NCBI RefSeq assembly: GCF_000224145.3
Contig: NC_020170.2
Coordinates: 4,728,646-4,792,645, forward strand
From: Ciona intestinalis
Lineage: Eukaryota; Chordata; Ascidiacea; Phlebobranchia; Cionidae
Length of the DNA: 64,000 nt
Direction of reading: 5' to 3'
Part shown: positions 46,101 to 58,163 of the stretch, piece after piece
Layout of the letters: each line of letters starts with the position of its first letter
Position numbering within the stretch: position 1 is the first letter of the stretch
Position numbers and translations under genes: made by a program
The notes under the pieces: generated by a model
Told to the model about the DNA's origin: nothing
The model's input: only the letters and a program-made list of their open reading frames with translations
Databases searched by the model: none

Positions 46101-46216
46101 ATTGTTATAAACAGAACTCGGAGCCAACTATTCCAGCATTGACCTCGCGTTTTAAGAAACCATCGCTGAAAAACCGACGGGTTCCCTCCCGATGGAAAAA
46201 AGAAGAAAATTCTTAG
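40166..46216 (+). CDS. Large coiled-coil protein, KIAA0408/SOGA-like (tentative)
   Basis: Exons 40166-40215, 40516-40642, 41093-41260, 41898-42155, 42528-42635, 43067-43171 and 43461-45662 join in frame to a 1005-aa product ending KCNMVVF. A further exon at 46115-46216 probably replaces the last few codons. Residues about 15-200 are predicted coiled coil, rich in Glu and Lys (KMFEQLKERHILRKREW, GWDEERTNLLDLIHELE). Near residue 275 is VDAALKQIEKISEDLDNI, which resembles the TALEELAKVSEELC segment I recall from human KIAA0408. The 2.2-kb exon is Ser/Pro/Lys-rich and disordered, with short conserved-looking words such as KRYSRSETLP and RRRSMPP. SOGA/MTCL relatives bind microtubules or affect polarity; whether this one does is unknown. 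AATAAA at 46604-46609 is the first good poly(A) signal, beyond the extra exon. Confidence 0.7.
40690..40770. repeat. Fold-back family fragment in intron 2 of the coiled-coil gene
   Basis: GGATGGCAGACCAAACATCGG and ACTACGTTTTTTTAGACCAG match the sequence at 53800-53870 in DEPDC1, and the right end resembles the fold-back element at 7872-7950. Confidence 0.4.
42229..42409 (+). mobile_element. Short TIR element, copy 11 (diverged)
   Basis: It lies in intron 4 of the coiled-coil gene. The right end CATCTTACCCC is repeated twice, so the element has an extra terminal word or a nested remnant. Confidence 0.6.
45825..46014 (-). mobile_element. Short TIR element, copy 12
   Basis: Reversed, with a clean end TAGTAGGGTGGGGGGAGATG. 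It lies between the 2.2-kb exon and the proposed last exon of the coiled-coil gene. Confidence 0.75.
46115..46216 (+). other. Proposed last exon of the coiled-coil gene (NRRVPSRW)
   Basis: After an acceptor at TTGTTATAAACAG, 33 codons in phase 0 end in TAG and include SRFKKPSLKNRRVPSRWKK. Human KIAA0408, as I recall, has NRRLPSRW near its C-terminus. Phase-0 donors exist late in the preceding exon (after ATG at 45651, GTAGTT, or after GAG, GTGGGA). See findings. Confidence 0.55.
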
Positions 46217-47585
46217 CCGGCCGGATACAATCAATTCCTATTCTGTACTTTGATCCTGCTGCGATACACACAAAATGGGAGAAGATGGCTGTAAATGGAA
46301 ACCCTAAAGATGAAGCTAAACAAACTTAACGGAATGAAGATGTCTACGAACGTGCTATTAACGAATCGACCAACAGTCTGCGAATTTAATCGAGTGCAAA
46401 TCATATTTTCTGCTCGCATCTTTGTGCTATGCAACCAATAGCATAAACTGAGACTGTATCATTGAATATTTAACGGGTTTGAGGCCAATTATGGTGTGTG
46501 AATAAGAAAGTACGTAGGTGAACTTGTAGTTCACTGTCAGAATGTTTGCGAATGAATTGTGGGTGATTGTATGTACGTCTATGGTTACAAGCTGTATGCG
46601 TTTAATAAATTACTTCTAGAATTACTTGGACTATTAAAATTACTAGTGTTGTTGTCATTCTTTAGCAAGTGATATATACAAAGCAGTGCTTTTATTTAAA
46701 AGTAGCATTATAACGAGAGTACGCCTACGCTGTTACCCTAAAGTTTATGACTACCCGACGGGTTTTTTAATACTATTATCAAGGTATATGTAGGCCTATC
46801 TGCCCGTCAAACGATATTCTAAGAGTCAATGAATATACAATGCAGATAGCACCACAAATATTAGATCAATATAAGAACCGGAAATATAAATATCATCGCG
46901 ATATGTGCTTGTTATGGAGGTCCGGTGTTAATTGGAGACAAAATATACTCCGTCTGTTACATTAAATGTTTCTGCAGCGCACCAAGCCACGATTTGACCT
47001 CTATTTTTAAATTTATAGGACACTATAATTTTACTAAAAAAATGGACTTTTGTAAGCAACAATACCAAGCAAACATACTATTCTAATTCTGCTCCCCTAT
47101 AAAATGTCACTTTTATAGAGCAATTCGATACCACGCGATGGCGGCAAATTTAAATTAAGTTTAAAGATCTCACTCCGCTTTATATTTGCATCGATGCGGA
47201 CGTGTTTTATTTACCGTCCTTTTAATTGTTGTTAAAGCTGGAAAATAACGATTTTGTTCCTATGTTATACGTAAAAAGCAGTCTGAAGAAATAATATATC
47301 TATAGCTGTTATTTTGTTGTTGTACCAAAGGCTATATAGTCAGCAGCAATCAGCATAATGAGAAGCACGCTTATTGCGGTGCTGCCGCTGTGCCTGTGTC
47401 TCGATACACATATTTAAATAAAAAACAGTTGCAAACTTACATTTAGTGCAGTGTATAACTAATGTAAAACTACACCAGGTTTCGGGCAGTTTACTTGTGG
47501 AATAAGATGTGTTTTTGAATTTTAAAGTTGCTTTTCAACTGCGTTGATTAAAATTGAATTCTTACTTTCTTAAGGATCGCAAACC
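46217..47585. other. 3' region of the coiled-coil gene and DEPDC1 upstream region
   Basis: AATAAA at 46604-46609 probably ends the coiled-coil gene. The rest is AT-rich spacer with some CpG near 47170-47400 and should contain the DEPDC1 promoter. No other gene is seen. Confidence 0.55.
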
Positions 47586-50500
47586 ATGATTTCTTCAGGA
47601 AATATTCCACGTGGTCCGTACAGGGCTACCAAACTGGTAATGTCTCTTTATTATTAGGGTATTCTTACAATCCTACTATAGCATTATTTAATATTTATAG
47701 CAAGCATGTTAAAATTTTTATTTATACATTTACATATGCTAAGACTAATATATATATAGCAAAGTATTGATAGCATGAACGCTAAACTAGTTTTAATTTC
47801 CCTTAGCAAATACATATTGTTTTATATTATTAAATTTATATTACTGTGCTATTTATAGTGTTATTAAAATTCTTTTATTTAATATTCACAACCGTGCATG
47901 TTGCTTCATGATTTATGACATAGCATGTTTTGTATGCTCACTGCTGAGTGCTTGGCAGTTGTGCCTTGTTTACTAAAACAATATTTGTTTTCATTAACCT
48001 ATAAAAATATAGCTATATAACTGAACTGCAATAGAAAATAAGCCTAAATGCTTACTGTGCCAAACTAACATTATCGTAATAATAGTCTCCATAACCCTTT
48101 GGGCCAATGCAAACTTATTTAACCATAATGATTTTGGGGCTAAGTTTTGACGGTTGTGGCCTCTCTCAAAATGAAAGTTAAAACCTTGTTTTTTTGTTAT
48201 GGCTGCGCCACTAATCATGCTCAATGCTCACGATTGCAAAATTTGCAGTGGAATGAAGTTGTACGCTTGTTTCGTGCTGGCATGCCAGTTAGAAAGCACC
48301 GTTACATGTTAAAAAGTTTCCCCAACTCATTCTCCGCTTCTGAGGCTGTGGATTGGCTACATAGCTTGCTGCGTGTCAACAAAAACTTTGGTCCAAGCGT
48401 AAGTTATATCTCAAGTTTTTTATGCAGAAGTGGTGGTTAGATTACCGAAAACTTTAATGAGAATGCCGATGTTGAAAGTTTTAAACACAATTTTCAACAA
48501 AAGACATTTTACCAAAAAGATGCTTTATGGTTTGTCAAAAAAGTATGTAAATTTTATTAATAGTATTTTAATGCCCATTTGTTTTGCAATGTATTTGATT
48601 AACGATTTTTTTAGTGATACTTACATTGTATTTGTATTAGTTCTCTTCTAATTGTTTAAGTTTTCTTTATTTGGTACAGGTTACCCGAACTCAAACAATC
48701 CAGCTACTAAAAAAGTTTCTTAAAAACCACATCATTGAAGATGTGCATGGAAAGTGGGGGAGTGAGGATTTCTCTGATAATAACCAACTGTTTAGGTGAG
48801 TTTAACATTTCATTGTTTTTAGTAGGCTATCAAATAATCTGTACTGACCAGTGCCAGTTATATTTATACTATTGTTTATTGTCTCTAATGCTGTAATTGT
48901 TAAAGGACTGATAGCATCTGTGTCCCTTTTACCACAGCTACTTTTGTAGGATAAAACTATGGGTTTATTTTGCAATTTGTGTGTTGTCTAGATTTTAATT
49001 AGCAGGTGCTGTGCTTTTGAAAATCTCGTCAGCCTCCTTTTGTTACTGCAGATGTTTTTGTTTGCCATCTCTCCCTATGATATACGACTTTTCTATAGTT
49101 ACAATTAGAGTAATTATTTTTCACTTCTATTTTATTTTGCACTTTCTTCTAGAACGGAAAAAGTATTATCAAACCCCCAACCCATAATTACTACTGAACT
49201 AGAGATTTTATGAGCGAAAAATTGGTTTGGTAATGTCTGTTTATTTCAATTTCAGGTTTCACACAGAGCTCTCCCCATCCAAAAAGTTGAGAACTCCATT
49301 AAAACAATTAAACAGCGAGAACACGAATGCTAATGTTCGTAAAAGTAAAAGTTTCAAGGACGAGATGTTGCTTGTGAAGGGAGGAAAGAAGATGGTAAGA
49401 TATATTTGTTAAATGTTTGGTATAAATTTGGTAGTGTAATGCTCATGCAAGAATATTTGTATTTGATTTGTGTTTAATGAAAATTCAGTACTGGTTGTTA
49501 TTTGGGCTGTGCCAAAAAAACTGTTTACATATTTATATTAAGTTTTGATAAATAATAATGGTTCTTTAACTTATTTTTCTTAAATGTTTATATTAGTTAC
49601 CATTAAAACCTAGTAATAAGAGTTATAATACAACTCTTGAAGATGCTAATTACATAATCACCACTTGCAACCATCTTTAAAGCGCTTCTGTTAACACTGT
49701 AATTATTTTCTAAAACCCTATTTATAAAACTTGTAAGCAGTAATTATCTGCCTGTTCAATTTGTTTCTCATTTGATAACAGAACACCATGCTGACAACTG
49801 GTGTAGCCAAGGATTTATTTGCACAGAGTACAGATACTATGGGTGTAGGAAAAATGGAAAACTTGTGGAAGGATTCTCTGGTTTACCGGTAAGTGTCTTG
49901 TGTTAAAGTTTTTTGTAATTAGTTTGTAGGGCATAGCCTGAATATTTTCGGAATTATTCTTAGAAGCCAAAGGCACATATATATATATTATAGAACTTGA
50001 AAATATAAATAAAAACAACTTCTATATTTGTTTACATATTATTATTATATACAGACAGATTTTTTTTCAAGAAATTAAAGTATAAACTTAATTACATTAG
50101 GAAAATTCTTGGGATGTGCCAAAAAATGTGAACTTAAAATGATGTCATAAATTTACATGTAATGTTTCCGAGGTAACAGACTAGACAGCAATGTTACATC
50201 CATGCTTTTCCTTAGCTTGAAGAAAGTGCTTCATCTGGCTGAGATAAATGACATCATGCCAGACATACAAGCAGAGCACATATCCTATAACACAGATAAA
50301 GTTGGCCCATCTGGAGTGGTAACAGTTGATCCAGCAGACGATATACCATGTTGGATACTTAGTGCAATGAAATGTTTATCTAACTGGCCACACAGCACTG
50401 ATTCTGGCTTGCCCTGTTATGAAGGTAGGTACCATTTGTTGTATTTTATTTGATTTTATGTGGGTGAGATCCTGCAGAGTGGTATGTCATGGCTCCTAGA

Positions 50501-53500
50501 ATTTAGGCCAGGATTAGCTCATTACCCCAATCTGGGGGAGACATTGAAAAATGAAGTTTTATCATAATCATACACAAACTCAGGGAACCTGAATAATTAA
50601 CGTCAAAATTCGAAAAATATATAGTAGGTGGGGGAAGATGGGACATCTTTTCATTCCATTTTTTCGTCCCATTTTGTAGTATACAAAGAACATTCAAAGA
50701 ATTAAGGTGTCCAGTTTTCCCCCACCCTACTGTACTCTAATCCTGTTTGTTTGTTTGTATAAACGCATAACAGCATGGCTAAAGCTGTTTAGGCTTAAGC
50801 TGGCACTCCCATTTTTGCCTATTGTGTAAATCGTAATATATAAGTTTTGCCAACATTACTAAAACTAAAAGTGTTATGTCAAGTTTTTTTCCTATTTTAT
50901 AAATAAATGTCATTTTTCCTCCAGGGTTTGAGAAAGATGTGTTCAAGGCCGTTGTTGATTATTTTCATTCTTTCCCTGAACCCCTTCTAACATTCACATT
51001 CTATGAGTTGTTTACTACAGTGCTGGTAAGGTGTGAACTACTGGATGAAATGTGCACGGGTGCCACTCATACTGTAGCTGTGCAAGGTATTTTTATTCTC
51101 ATTATTCCAGTGTACTTTTGTTATTTTTTTCAACAGTTGGCTTCAGGTTTGTGTGTGCCAACATTTTTAACACTACTGTATTTTTTGTATAATTAAATAG
51201 TATATATACCACTTATACAAATATTTCTTCAACCAGCATTTAAGGTTATAACAATGGGATTACTTGCGGTGTCTTAGAAAACTTCGATTTCATGTCTGAA
51301 TGTACTTGGTCCACAAATGAGACTAACTTTACTTTGTGCTAAATTTCAAGAGAAAGAAAGTCTTGTACGTCGTGATGAAATAAGTAAGATACATAAGCAA
51401 CTGATGCAAGCGCAGATGAGACACGAAAATCTTGCTCTTAGAAGAGAGAGGTCCTCCAGAGGGAAGAGGAAGAAGCAGCTTGTTTATGATGAAAGTAAGT
51501 TCGATGTTATTTCTTTGTGTTACAGTACAAAGAATTGGTATAGGCCTAGATATTAAGCTTAAAACTTTGGTGCTAAAACATTGCTGTGAAAAAGTTAGTG
51601 TAACAGGTCCCAACGTTACGCCTTTGCATCTTACTACAAATCCCCAAATCCTGTACTAAAGCATTGATACAAACTTAGACTAAATCTCCATTTTTTTACA
51701 GATGTTTCATCTAGTGAGAAAAACAACAACACTTCTTCAAGGTCAATTTATATGAAGAATCCAGTTCGATCTGGTTTAACTGGTCGTAACCAGTTTAGAA
51801 GCGTGCAGAATCTTGATGTACTGAATGAGGTGGAAATGGAAACCATGAACAGGTATTTTAATTAATTGTATGTTATGTATATTGAGTATTGCAAAGCATT
51901 ATATTATTCTAGGTGGTAAAGTCATGTATTTAACAAAATTGTACTGTGTTAAAATTATTGCTTTAGGGGATTTTTTTTACAATTTTTGATGGTACAATTT
52001 AAACTAATCCAACATTCACAATAAGGTAATTTAATGTAATTATTTCTTAATATCTTTTATAATTTTCTTCATTTTTTTCTTACAGCTCATACATGAAGCC
52101 ATCATTAAGCCAGCAGTCAATATATGTGAGTAACAACAACATAAACACTGAGTTTCATCAAATAGTGGAGAGTGAGAGTGAGATGGACAACAATAACCAA
52201 TTCTTGGCCGGTAATTTAAACATTTTTTATTCTACTTTTTTTTAAATGTGATAAATTCCGCGAATGTGAACCTGGTCTTGTTCTTATATATTCTTGTGTG
52301 ACGATTCCTGTACAAAGAAATACAGTCAGGATCCGGTGCCACTAAAACGTAACAGACAAAAATCAAGCCCTGCAAATTGTATAATATAACGACATATATT
52401 TCGCCTAAATGTCATCATCAGTCTCTCATTCTAATAAAAAAAAGATAAAATAAAATTAATTCTAATTATGTATGGTACATTGGTGTAAGAGTTACATATT
52501 TCTGATCAAATATATCCTTAAGAAAAAGTTTTTAAAGTTTAATTAACTATTTACTAATTAGGCTCTGTAAATTGCTTAAAATTTTGATTCCTTGTGTAAA
52601 AGCAAAGTATATGTTGAACTAAACTACTTTATTTTCCAGGTGACTGGGCCACGCCCAATGATCCAACCTTAAACGGTGACGTGTTTTCTTCTGTTGAGGA
52701 TTTACTCGTCAACATGTCACATACCATGCGTAGTGAACTAGAACTCAATCTCATGGCAGAAGATGCCCCACCTTCTGTGGCTTCTGCACTCGACGGTGCC
52801 ACGCAAAGAAGCCATGACTCCTGGCACCCAGGGCCTTCAGCACTTGATGGTGCCACACAAAGAAGCCGTGACTCCTGGCAGCTGAAGAAGCCACGGTGTT
52901 CTAAAGAAGACACGGCACCTCTTTTAGGAGAGGATTCTTACACCGTGATGATGCCACCAGTCACCACATATGAAGGCAGAGGTGTTGGTATGGATATGAA
53001 CTATAGGAGCTTGCCAAGGAATAAACAAATCAAATGTGTGGACACATCTCTACAAACCAGTAAGTTGCTAAATAGTGTTTTTTTTTACACATTTTAAAAA
53101 GATGACAGTTTTGACAGTATTGTTTTCTAAATAAATAGTAGTAAAAATAGGTTCTTCCAGTTTTTAAGACACTGGACTTATTTCAAACCCCCTTTTTTTA
53201 CCAAAAAATAAAAATTTAACCCTCCTCCTCCCCTCCCCTTATTTTTTGGGCTGCGCCACTATATACAGCAGCCACTCTAACGGCTAACGGCCACTCCTTT
53301 CCACAGAACAACCTTACAAGTCTGAGCTTTACAAATGCAAGTCACAATCCAGTATAATAGCTCGTCGTGAGGTCCCACCTTCACCTGACCCTGCTACACA
53401 ACCAGCTGATGTAAACCGGATAAAAACCAGGTTAATGCGGTTACCGTACGTATCAGAAAGTCAGAGTGGAAGTTGTTTATCTCGACGTAACAGCATGCAG

Positions 53501-56304
53501 CATGTAAGGACTTACGTCAACACTCAACAATGGAGCAGGTTGGTGACATCATTATCTTAATTATCCTATAATGCAGTTTGACATTCTGTTACTTCTGCTA
53601 CCAGGCATAATATAAATATTGTTTTTACCGCTTATCTGGTATAAAACGTAGTGATTTTTTACTATTTTTGAGGTTTTGTCTGCCAATCGGCAAGACTTCG
53701 TCAGAAAATAGTAATACAATACGTTTTTCATACCAGATTATGCCCGGTAGCAGAAGAAACAGAATATTTAGGTTTTACAAATTGTAACTGTAATAAATAT
53801 GTTGCTGGATAGCGGACAAAACGTTGGAAATAAACTATCTTTTTATACCAAATGAGCCTTAAAGTCAAATTCCATCTCTCTCCACAGATCCCACAACAAC
53901 TTATCGCAGCTCCAACCACAGTCGGTTGCCGTTGACGACAGCAAGCGCAACAACAGAAAGAGTTGGTCACATGACACACCTGTGAAGAGCGTGGCATCAA
54001 AAATCCGAGAGTTTGAAGTTGAACCAGCTTCACCACTAAGTGATGCACTAAACCTCGCTAAGCGACAACTATCTATTATAGGTTGGTGGATTTATGTCCG
54101 TTATATATTAATATAAAAAAATTGTGGGTGCATATGTGTCTCGTTTTTTACTTTTCTTAACATCTTGAGGGGTGAAGGAATTGCTAAAGTGCAGTTACAC
54201 TTGTTTATAGGTAGTTAGGTAGTAACCTTATACTACTATTAAGAGTGTTGGGCATAATATTTGGCATGGCTTATAGTTGTAAGTCATAGGGAACTTCATT
54301 AATTAATGTGGGAATGAAATACTTTGACTCCACCGGTTTATGTATGCACCTAACAGCAGGGTAAAAACTGTTTTAAAGTTTTCTTTGTTAGTTTATTCAC
54401 CAAATTATATTATTACCCATAGAAACAAACTCAAAGGAGCAGAAACATCTTCAGGAAGCTTTCCAACTTTGCCTCCTTCTTCTACCACCTGCTAATCGGA
54501 GGTTTGTGTTTTAATTTCACTTATTTTATTTGAGAACAAATGAAAAAACAAGGGCGGTTTCGTTTCAACTCGTGTTATACGAAAACAAATAAAAACATAG
54601 GCCATTTTCCCCAGCAGTTTAATCTATAGATTTATATTTTATTCTATATGGGCCAGGTTCTGTTACTCCCGCATCATGCCACTCAATGGATCCTTGGATC
54701 CAGGAATGGCCCATTTCCCAAATACAGTATATATAAAATATGGAAATCATTAAATCAATAATATTCTGAAATACCCAAATATTCAATGATGTGGATTCCT
54801 GATCTAAATGTGCTTAAACTTCCATAGAAAACTTCATCTTTTGCTCCGCATGATGACAAAGATAATTTCCAACCCTCATCTTATTTCAATTGATGATAAA
54901 ATTTCTACAAGAGCTTTGGTGAGATCATCGTTTCTTGATTTTTCATAAAAATGAGAGCTTTTGTTCATATAAAAATTTGCATCACGGATATATATTCATA
55001 TTGTGATTGGACATAATAATGATTTTTCATAAAACAGATAATTCCTGAATTAGCTTTATTTATCACATGATTTCATGATCATTTTGTGATTGCTTTCATA
55101 TGAACAAATACTTCATAAAATATTAAACTTTTTCATTGCATTATCTTATCTCATTATTATTACATTGAAAGTCATGATCAATTTATGTCATGATCAAATT
55201 ATTTTATGATCAAATTGTGATTCTTTTGTGATCCCCCTCACATGAACCCATATCTCCACAGCTGGTGGATAAATTCACGGATTGTGTGATTCGCTCCAGT
55301 GAATGTGATCCTATGAGCAGGGACCTCCGTGAAAGAGTTTTCATCTTCCTCCTTGATCATTCATCATCTGTATTCATCGTTCACGAAGGTTTGAAAACAG
55401 AAGTTTTAGAAAAAGAAAAAAATGTGGATGTTTCAACCAAGGTAAAATGTTATTTCTCTATTTTTATTTTGTATAAAATAAAAATTGTTTGTATAAATAA
55501 ATAAAAAAAGTCAATAATAGTTAAAATTTATAAGTGATTTTTGTTTTAAAGTTTGTTCAATTAATTTATTTTGGTAAATATACCTTTAACATGCACAGTT
55601 ATTGTCCTACAAGATTATTTTATGTTCTTTAAGTTGTAATTATTTTCAGATTCCTGAAAAACTGACTCATGATAAAAGAAAAAATCTGAAACGTCAATAC
55701 ACGTTCTGCAAACAGGTACACTTTGCTGTTCCATTTATTTTAAATTCTGTACATTACGAATCTATTACATTGTATAGGTTACAAATGATGAATATGAACG
55801 CCATGTTAGCGAAACTAGACAAGCACTGGTGGAACTACTTAGTGGTATCGTGTCTAATCAAAACCTGGATGTCAAAGAAAAACGGAAGAAACTTAAACAG
55901 GTATTATGGTACATTGTTTATTACAGTTCGCCTTAACTTTCGCAACCGGCAATATTGTTTCTATACTTTATCTGATAAGAGTACAGAGCATACATTTCAT
56001 TTTTTATAAAACTTGAGTTGCTATCATTGTGGGCAGGTAAGTCCCTGGAAAGACAAGTAATTGCAATTTCTGTGTGAAACAGAACACCCGCGTTGTAACG
56101 ACCGTCTTTCCCTGTGAGGTTAAAAAAAAGTTACATTCACTCTGCAACAAACCTAAACACAGCTTTATCGTTTAGTTTCAGAAATCCTACCCTGAGATAT
56201 TCCGGTCTCGTTTCCCTGATGGAATGCCACCACTAGAGGTCACCAAACAAAGGAGGCAACCTTTACTCACTGGCGCCCTCAATAGACTAAGAAATTTACG
56301 GTAA
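47586..56304 (+). CDS. DEPDC1: DEP domain-containing protein 1
   Basis: Nineteen exons close in frame to 955 aa: 47586-47636, 48249-48398, 48680-48795, 49256-49394, 49782-49888, 50216-50424, 50925-51086, 51351-51494, 51702-51852, 52086-52210, 52640-53059, 53307-53538, 53888-54081, 54423-54501, 54828-54918, 55262-55441, 55650-55715, 55778-55900, 56176-56304. DEPDC1 is a mitosis-linked protein with an N-terminal DEP domain and a RhoGAP-like domain. The start GPYRATKL continues into [39 protein letters not shown] and [19 protein letters not shown], all close to human. The RhoGAP-like part shows [28 protein letters not shown] and FPEPLLTF. It resumes after a long insert with [20 protein letters not shown] and ends RLRNLR, as in human. 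The central insert (exons 8-13, about 425 aa) is Ser/Asn-rich and is the least conserved part. AATAAA is at 56682-56687. Confidence 0.95.
50462..50545. repeat. Dispersed repeat fragment, second copy
   Basis: GTGAGATCCTGCAG, TTTAGGCCAGGATTAGCTCA and TTACCCC match the fragment at 8983-9070. It is in DEPDC1 intron 6. Confidence 0.35.
50619..50733 (+). mobile_element. Short TIR element, copy 13 (internally deleted)
   Basis: Both ends are well preserved but the middle is missing, leaving 115 bp. It is in DEPDC1 intron 6. Confidence 0.8.
52390..52430 (-). repeat. Short dispersed repeat with GACTGATGATG core, reversed copy
   Basis: ATATATTTCGCCTAAATGTC then ATCATCAGTCTCTCA, the reverse complement of the copies at 35355 and 36418. 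It is in DEPDC1 intron 10. Confidence 0.4.
52783..52880 (+). repeat. DEPDC1: Tandem 54-bp coding duplication in DEPDC1 exon 11
   Basis: Two copies, at 52783-52836 and 52837-52880 (second incomplete), encode [14 protein letters not shown] and [14 protein letters not shown] at an 18-residue spacing. Most differences are silent or conservative, so the duplication looks young and still in frame. Confidence 0.85.
53583..53765. mobile_element. 183-bp fold-back element in DEPDC1 intron 12
   Basis: The outer 29-bp ends (53583-53611 and 53737-53765) are inverted repeats with about two mismatches (ATTCTGTTACTTCTGCTACC). Inner segments around CTTATCTGGTATAAAACG and CGTTTTTCATACCAGATTAT are also inverted. 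It has no coding capacity. Confidence 0.7.
53800..53870. repeat. Fold-back family fragment next to the 183-bp element
   Basis: TTGCTGGATAGCGGACAAAA and the following CTTTTTATACCAAATGAGCC match 40690-40770. It ends about 20 bp before a splice acceptor region of DEPDC1. Confidence 0.4.
54645..54725. repeat. Dispersed repeat fragment, third copy
   Basis: GGGCCAGGTTCTGTTACTCC and CAGGAATGGCCCATTTCCC match the fragments at 8983 and 50462. It is in DEPDC1 intron 14. Confidence 0.35.
56080..56140 (+). repeat. Short interspersed repeat family B, copy 3 (right part)
   Basis: GAAACAGAACACCCGCGTTG, TAACGACCGTCTTTCC. It is in the last DEPDC1 intron. Confidence 0.5.
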
Positions 56305-56809
56305 GAAAAAAAAGTGTGGGGATTTTTTAGTTTTCTAATTTTAACATTCACTTATTAACAGGTTGTAAATATTTGTGTTTCTGCCATTCCTGTGACACCA
56401 GCACCTATTAATTTCCTTGTGTTTCCACTTCAAAATCACCGTGTGCATCACTGCTGTATATTTCTTCCTCCCAAGCACCGTTTGGCATCACTGTCTCAAA
56501 TCACGGCACAACAAATACGAACTGTACAAAGTACAGCGCGTGTGTATTGGCACATTCTATATAAGCGGTCGTTTTTATACTGCTAAATTTGTATCAGCCA
56601 AGCTGGTTAATTTTAAATCCTGTCGTTCGTATTACCTTGTTCATTAGCTGTAGCGCTCGCGTGTTTTTCGATCTAAATGAAATAAATCATTAATTGTGAA
56701 TTAAACTAATTTAAAAGACATTTTTCTTTTTTGGGATTTTTGGAATAGGATGAAACAGTGTTGTAGACACATATATAACCACGGAAAAAATTGCTTCGTG
56801 ACTGGAAAA

Positions 56810-56915
56810 TTGCATACGTGGTAACTCGTAAGCTGGCACGAGGTGTAAAACAGAGCAGTCCTATTATAACGACTGTTGTTTTCCAGCAAAGCGAGCGTAA
56901 AGCAAGTTACATTCA
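56810..56915 (+). repeat. Short interspersed repeat family B, copy 4
   Basis: The most complete copy: TTGCATACGTGGTAACTCGT, GGCACGAGGTGTAAAACAGA, TATTATAACGACTGTTG. Confidence 0.6.
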
Positions 56916-57115
56916 TTCATTTAATAAGTCTACGCTACATTCGCACATGAGTAAAGTATAAGCTTGGCCAAACAACAGGAACTGTTTCGGTAAAATGATA
57001 TCGAATACTTTTGAAAGATCTTTATTATTATAAAGATATTCCAACAGAAAATAATAGTTTTGCCAACATTGGATTTGCCTTCCCATTAAGGATCTAAAAG
57101 TTTCCTTCTTTATTT

Positions 57116-57312
57116 TAGTAGGGTGGGGGAAGATGGGACACCTTTTCGTTTAGTTTTTCTCTTTCCATTTGGTAGTAAACAAAGAACATTCAATGAGTAA
57201 TAAAACCGTATCTTCACGACTTCCACAGACCGTTGTCAATTGTTTAAAACACGACCAGGCTATTTGGATATTATGTGTTAAAGATGTCCCATCTTCCCCC
57301 ACTCTACTATAT
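57116..57312 (+). mobile_element. Short TIR element, copy 14
   Basis: Full length and forward, among the best-preserved copies, with both ends nearly perfect inverted repeats. Confidence 0.85.
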
Positions 57313-58163
57313 AAACTCTTACGCACCAGTTAAACGCATAAACTACATAAACAACAACCATGTAACTTCCTTATCGCGGTTTTGTATTACTGTCACTATA
57401 CAACTAGCCTTACCCCAAGGCAATATACAATTTATGACGATGGTTAATTTTGGCCTCTATGATTTTAGGCCACCAACCAGAAATATTGAGGCACATGAAA
57501 ATCTAAAAGTCTGTTCATATTCAGAAATTAAAAGGCGTCGCTGTTTAGTCCTAACTAGTTTAGAAAATAAAGCTTAATATTTTCCGTTTGGCCATCATTT
57601 TTTAAATGGATCTTTCGGTAAATAACGTAAGCTTTATTGTACCGACGTTTCGTCTGCCATTGAACTTGTATTTTATACTAGAAAAGTAACTTCAAAAATT
57701 GTATATGATTCTAAAAGTTTGGAAATCCCTGATAGCAACAGCAGCAGAAGTTCGCACATATTTAAAAACTTTTTCCAAATGGATTTTAATTTGAACTTTG
57801 AGAAACCTCTTTTGCAAAAAAGCGGGGCACGTTTATTGTTACGTCATATCCTGTTATGATGTCATCACCTGCAAACATTTTTACAAGCGCTGTTTGCAGC
57901 TACAGCTTAGTGTCAGGTTTCTGCAAGAGTATAACACCGTATTAGAAACCTTATAGATTTGATAACCTTGAACTGCTGATATACTTAGCACACCAGGTGC
58001 TTAGCAGCGTATTTATTACGGCAGTTTCAGAGAATTGAGTTAGCCTGTAGGCCCTTGGGGTAACAGTCGTTATGTTAATTTATTTATGTATTACACCAAC
58101 AGCAAAACACTCATTACATACATCTAGCTATAGATAAGTGCCAAGCAAAACTTGTAGATTAAA

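Larger units (their letters stand above)
56305..58163. other. Spacer between DEPDC1 and the small secreted-protein gene
   Basis: It holds the DEPDC1 3' UTR (AATAAA at 56682-56687), one family-B repeat, TIR copy 14 and otherwise unremarkable AT-rich sequence. Short open frames have no recognisable content. Confidence 0.55.
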
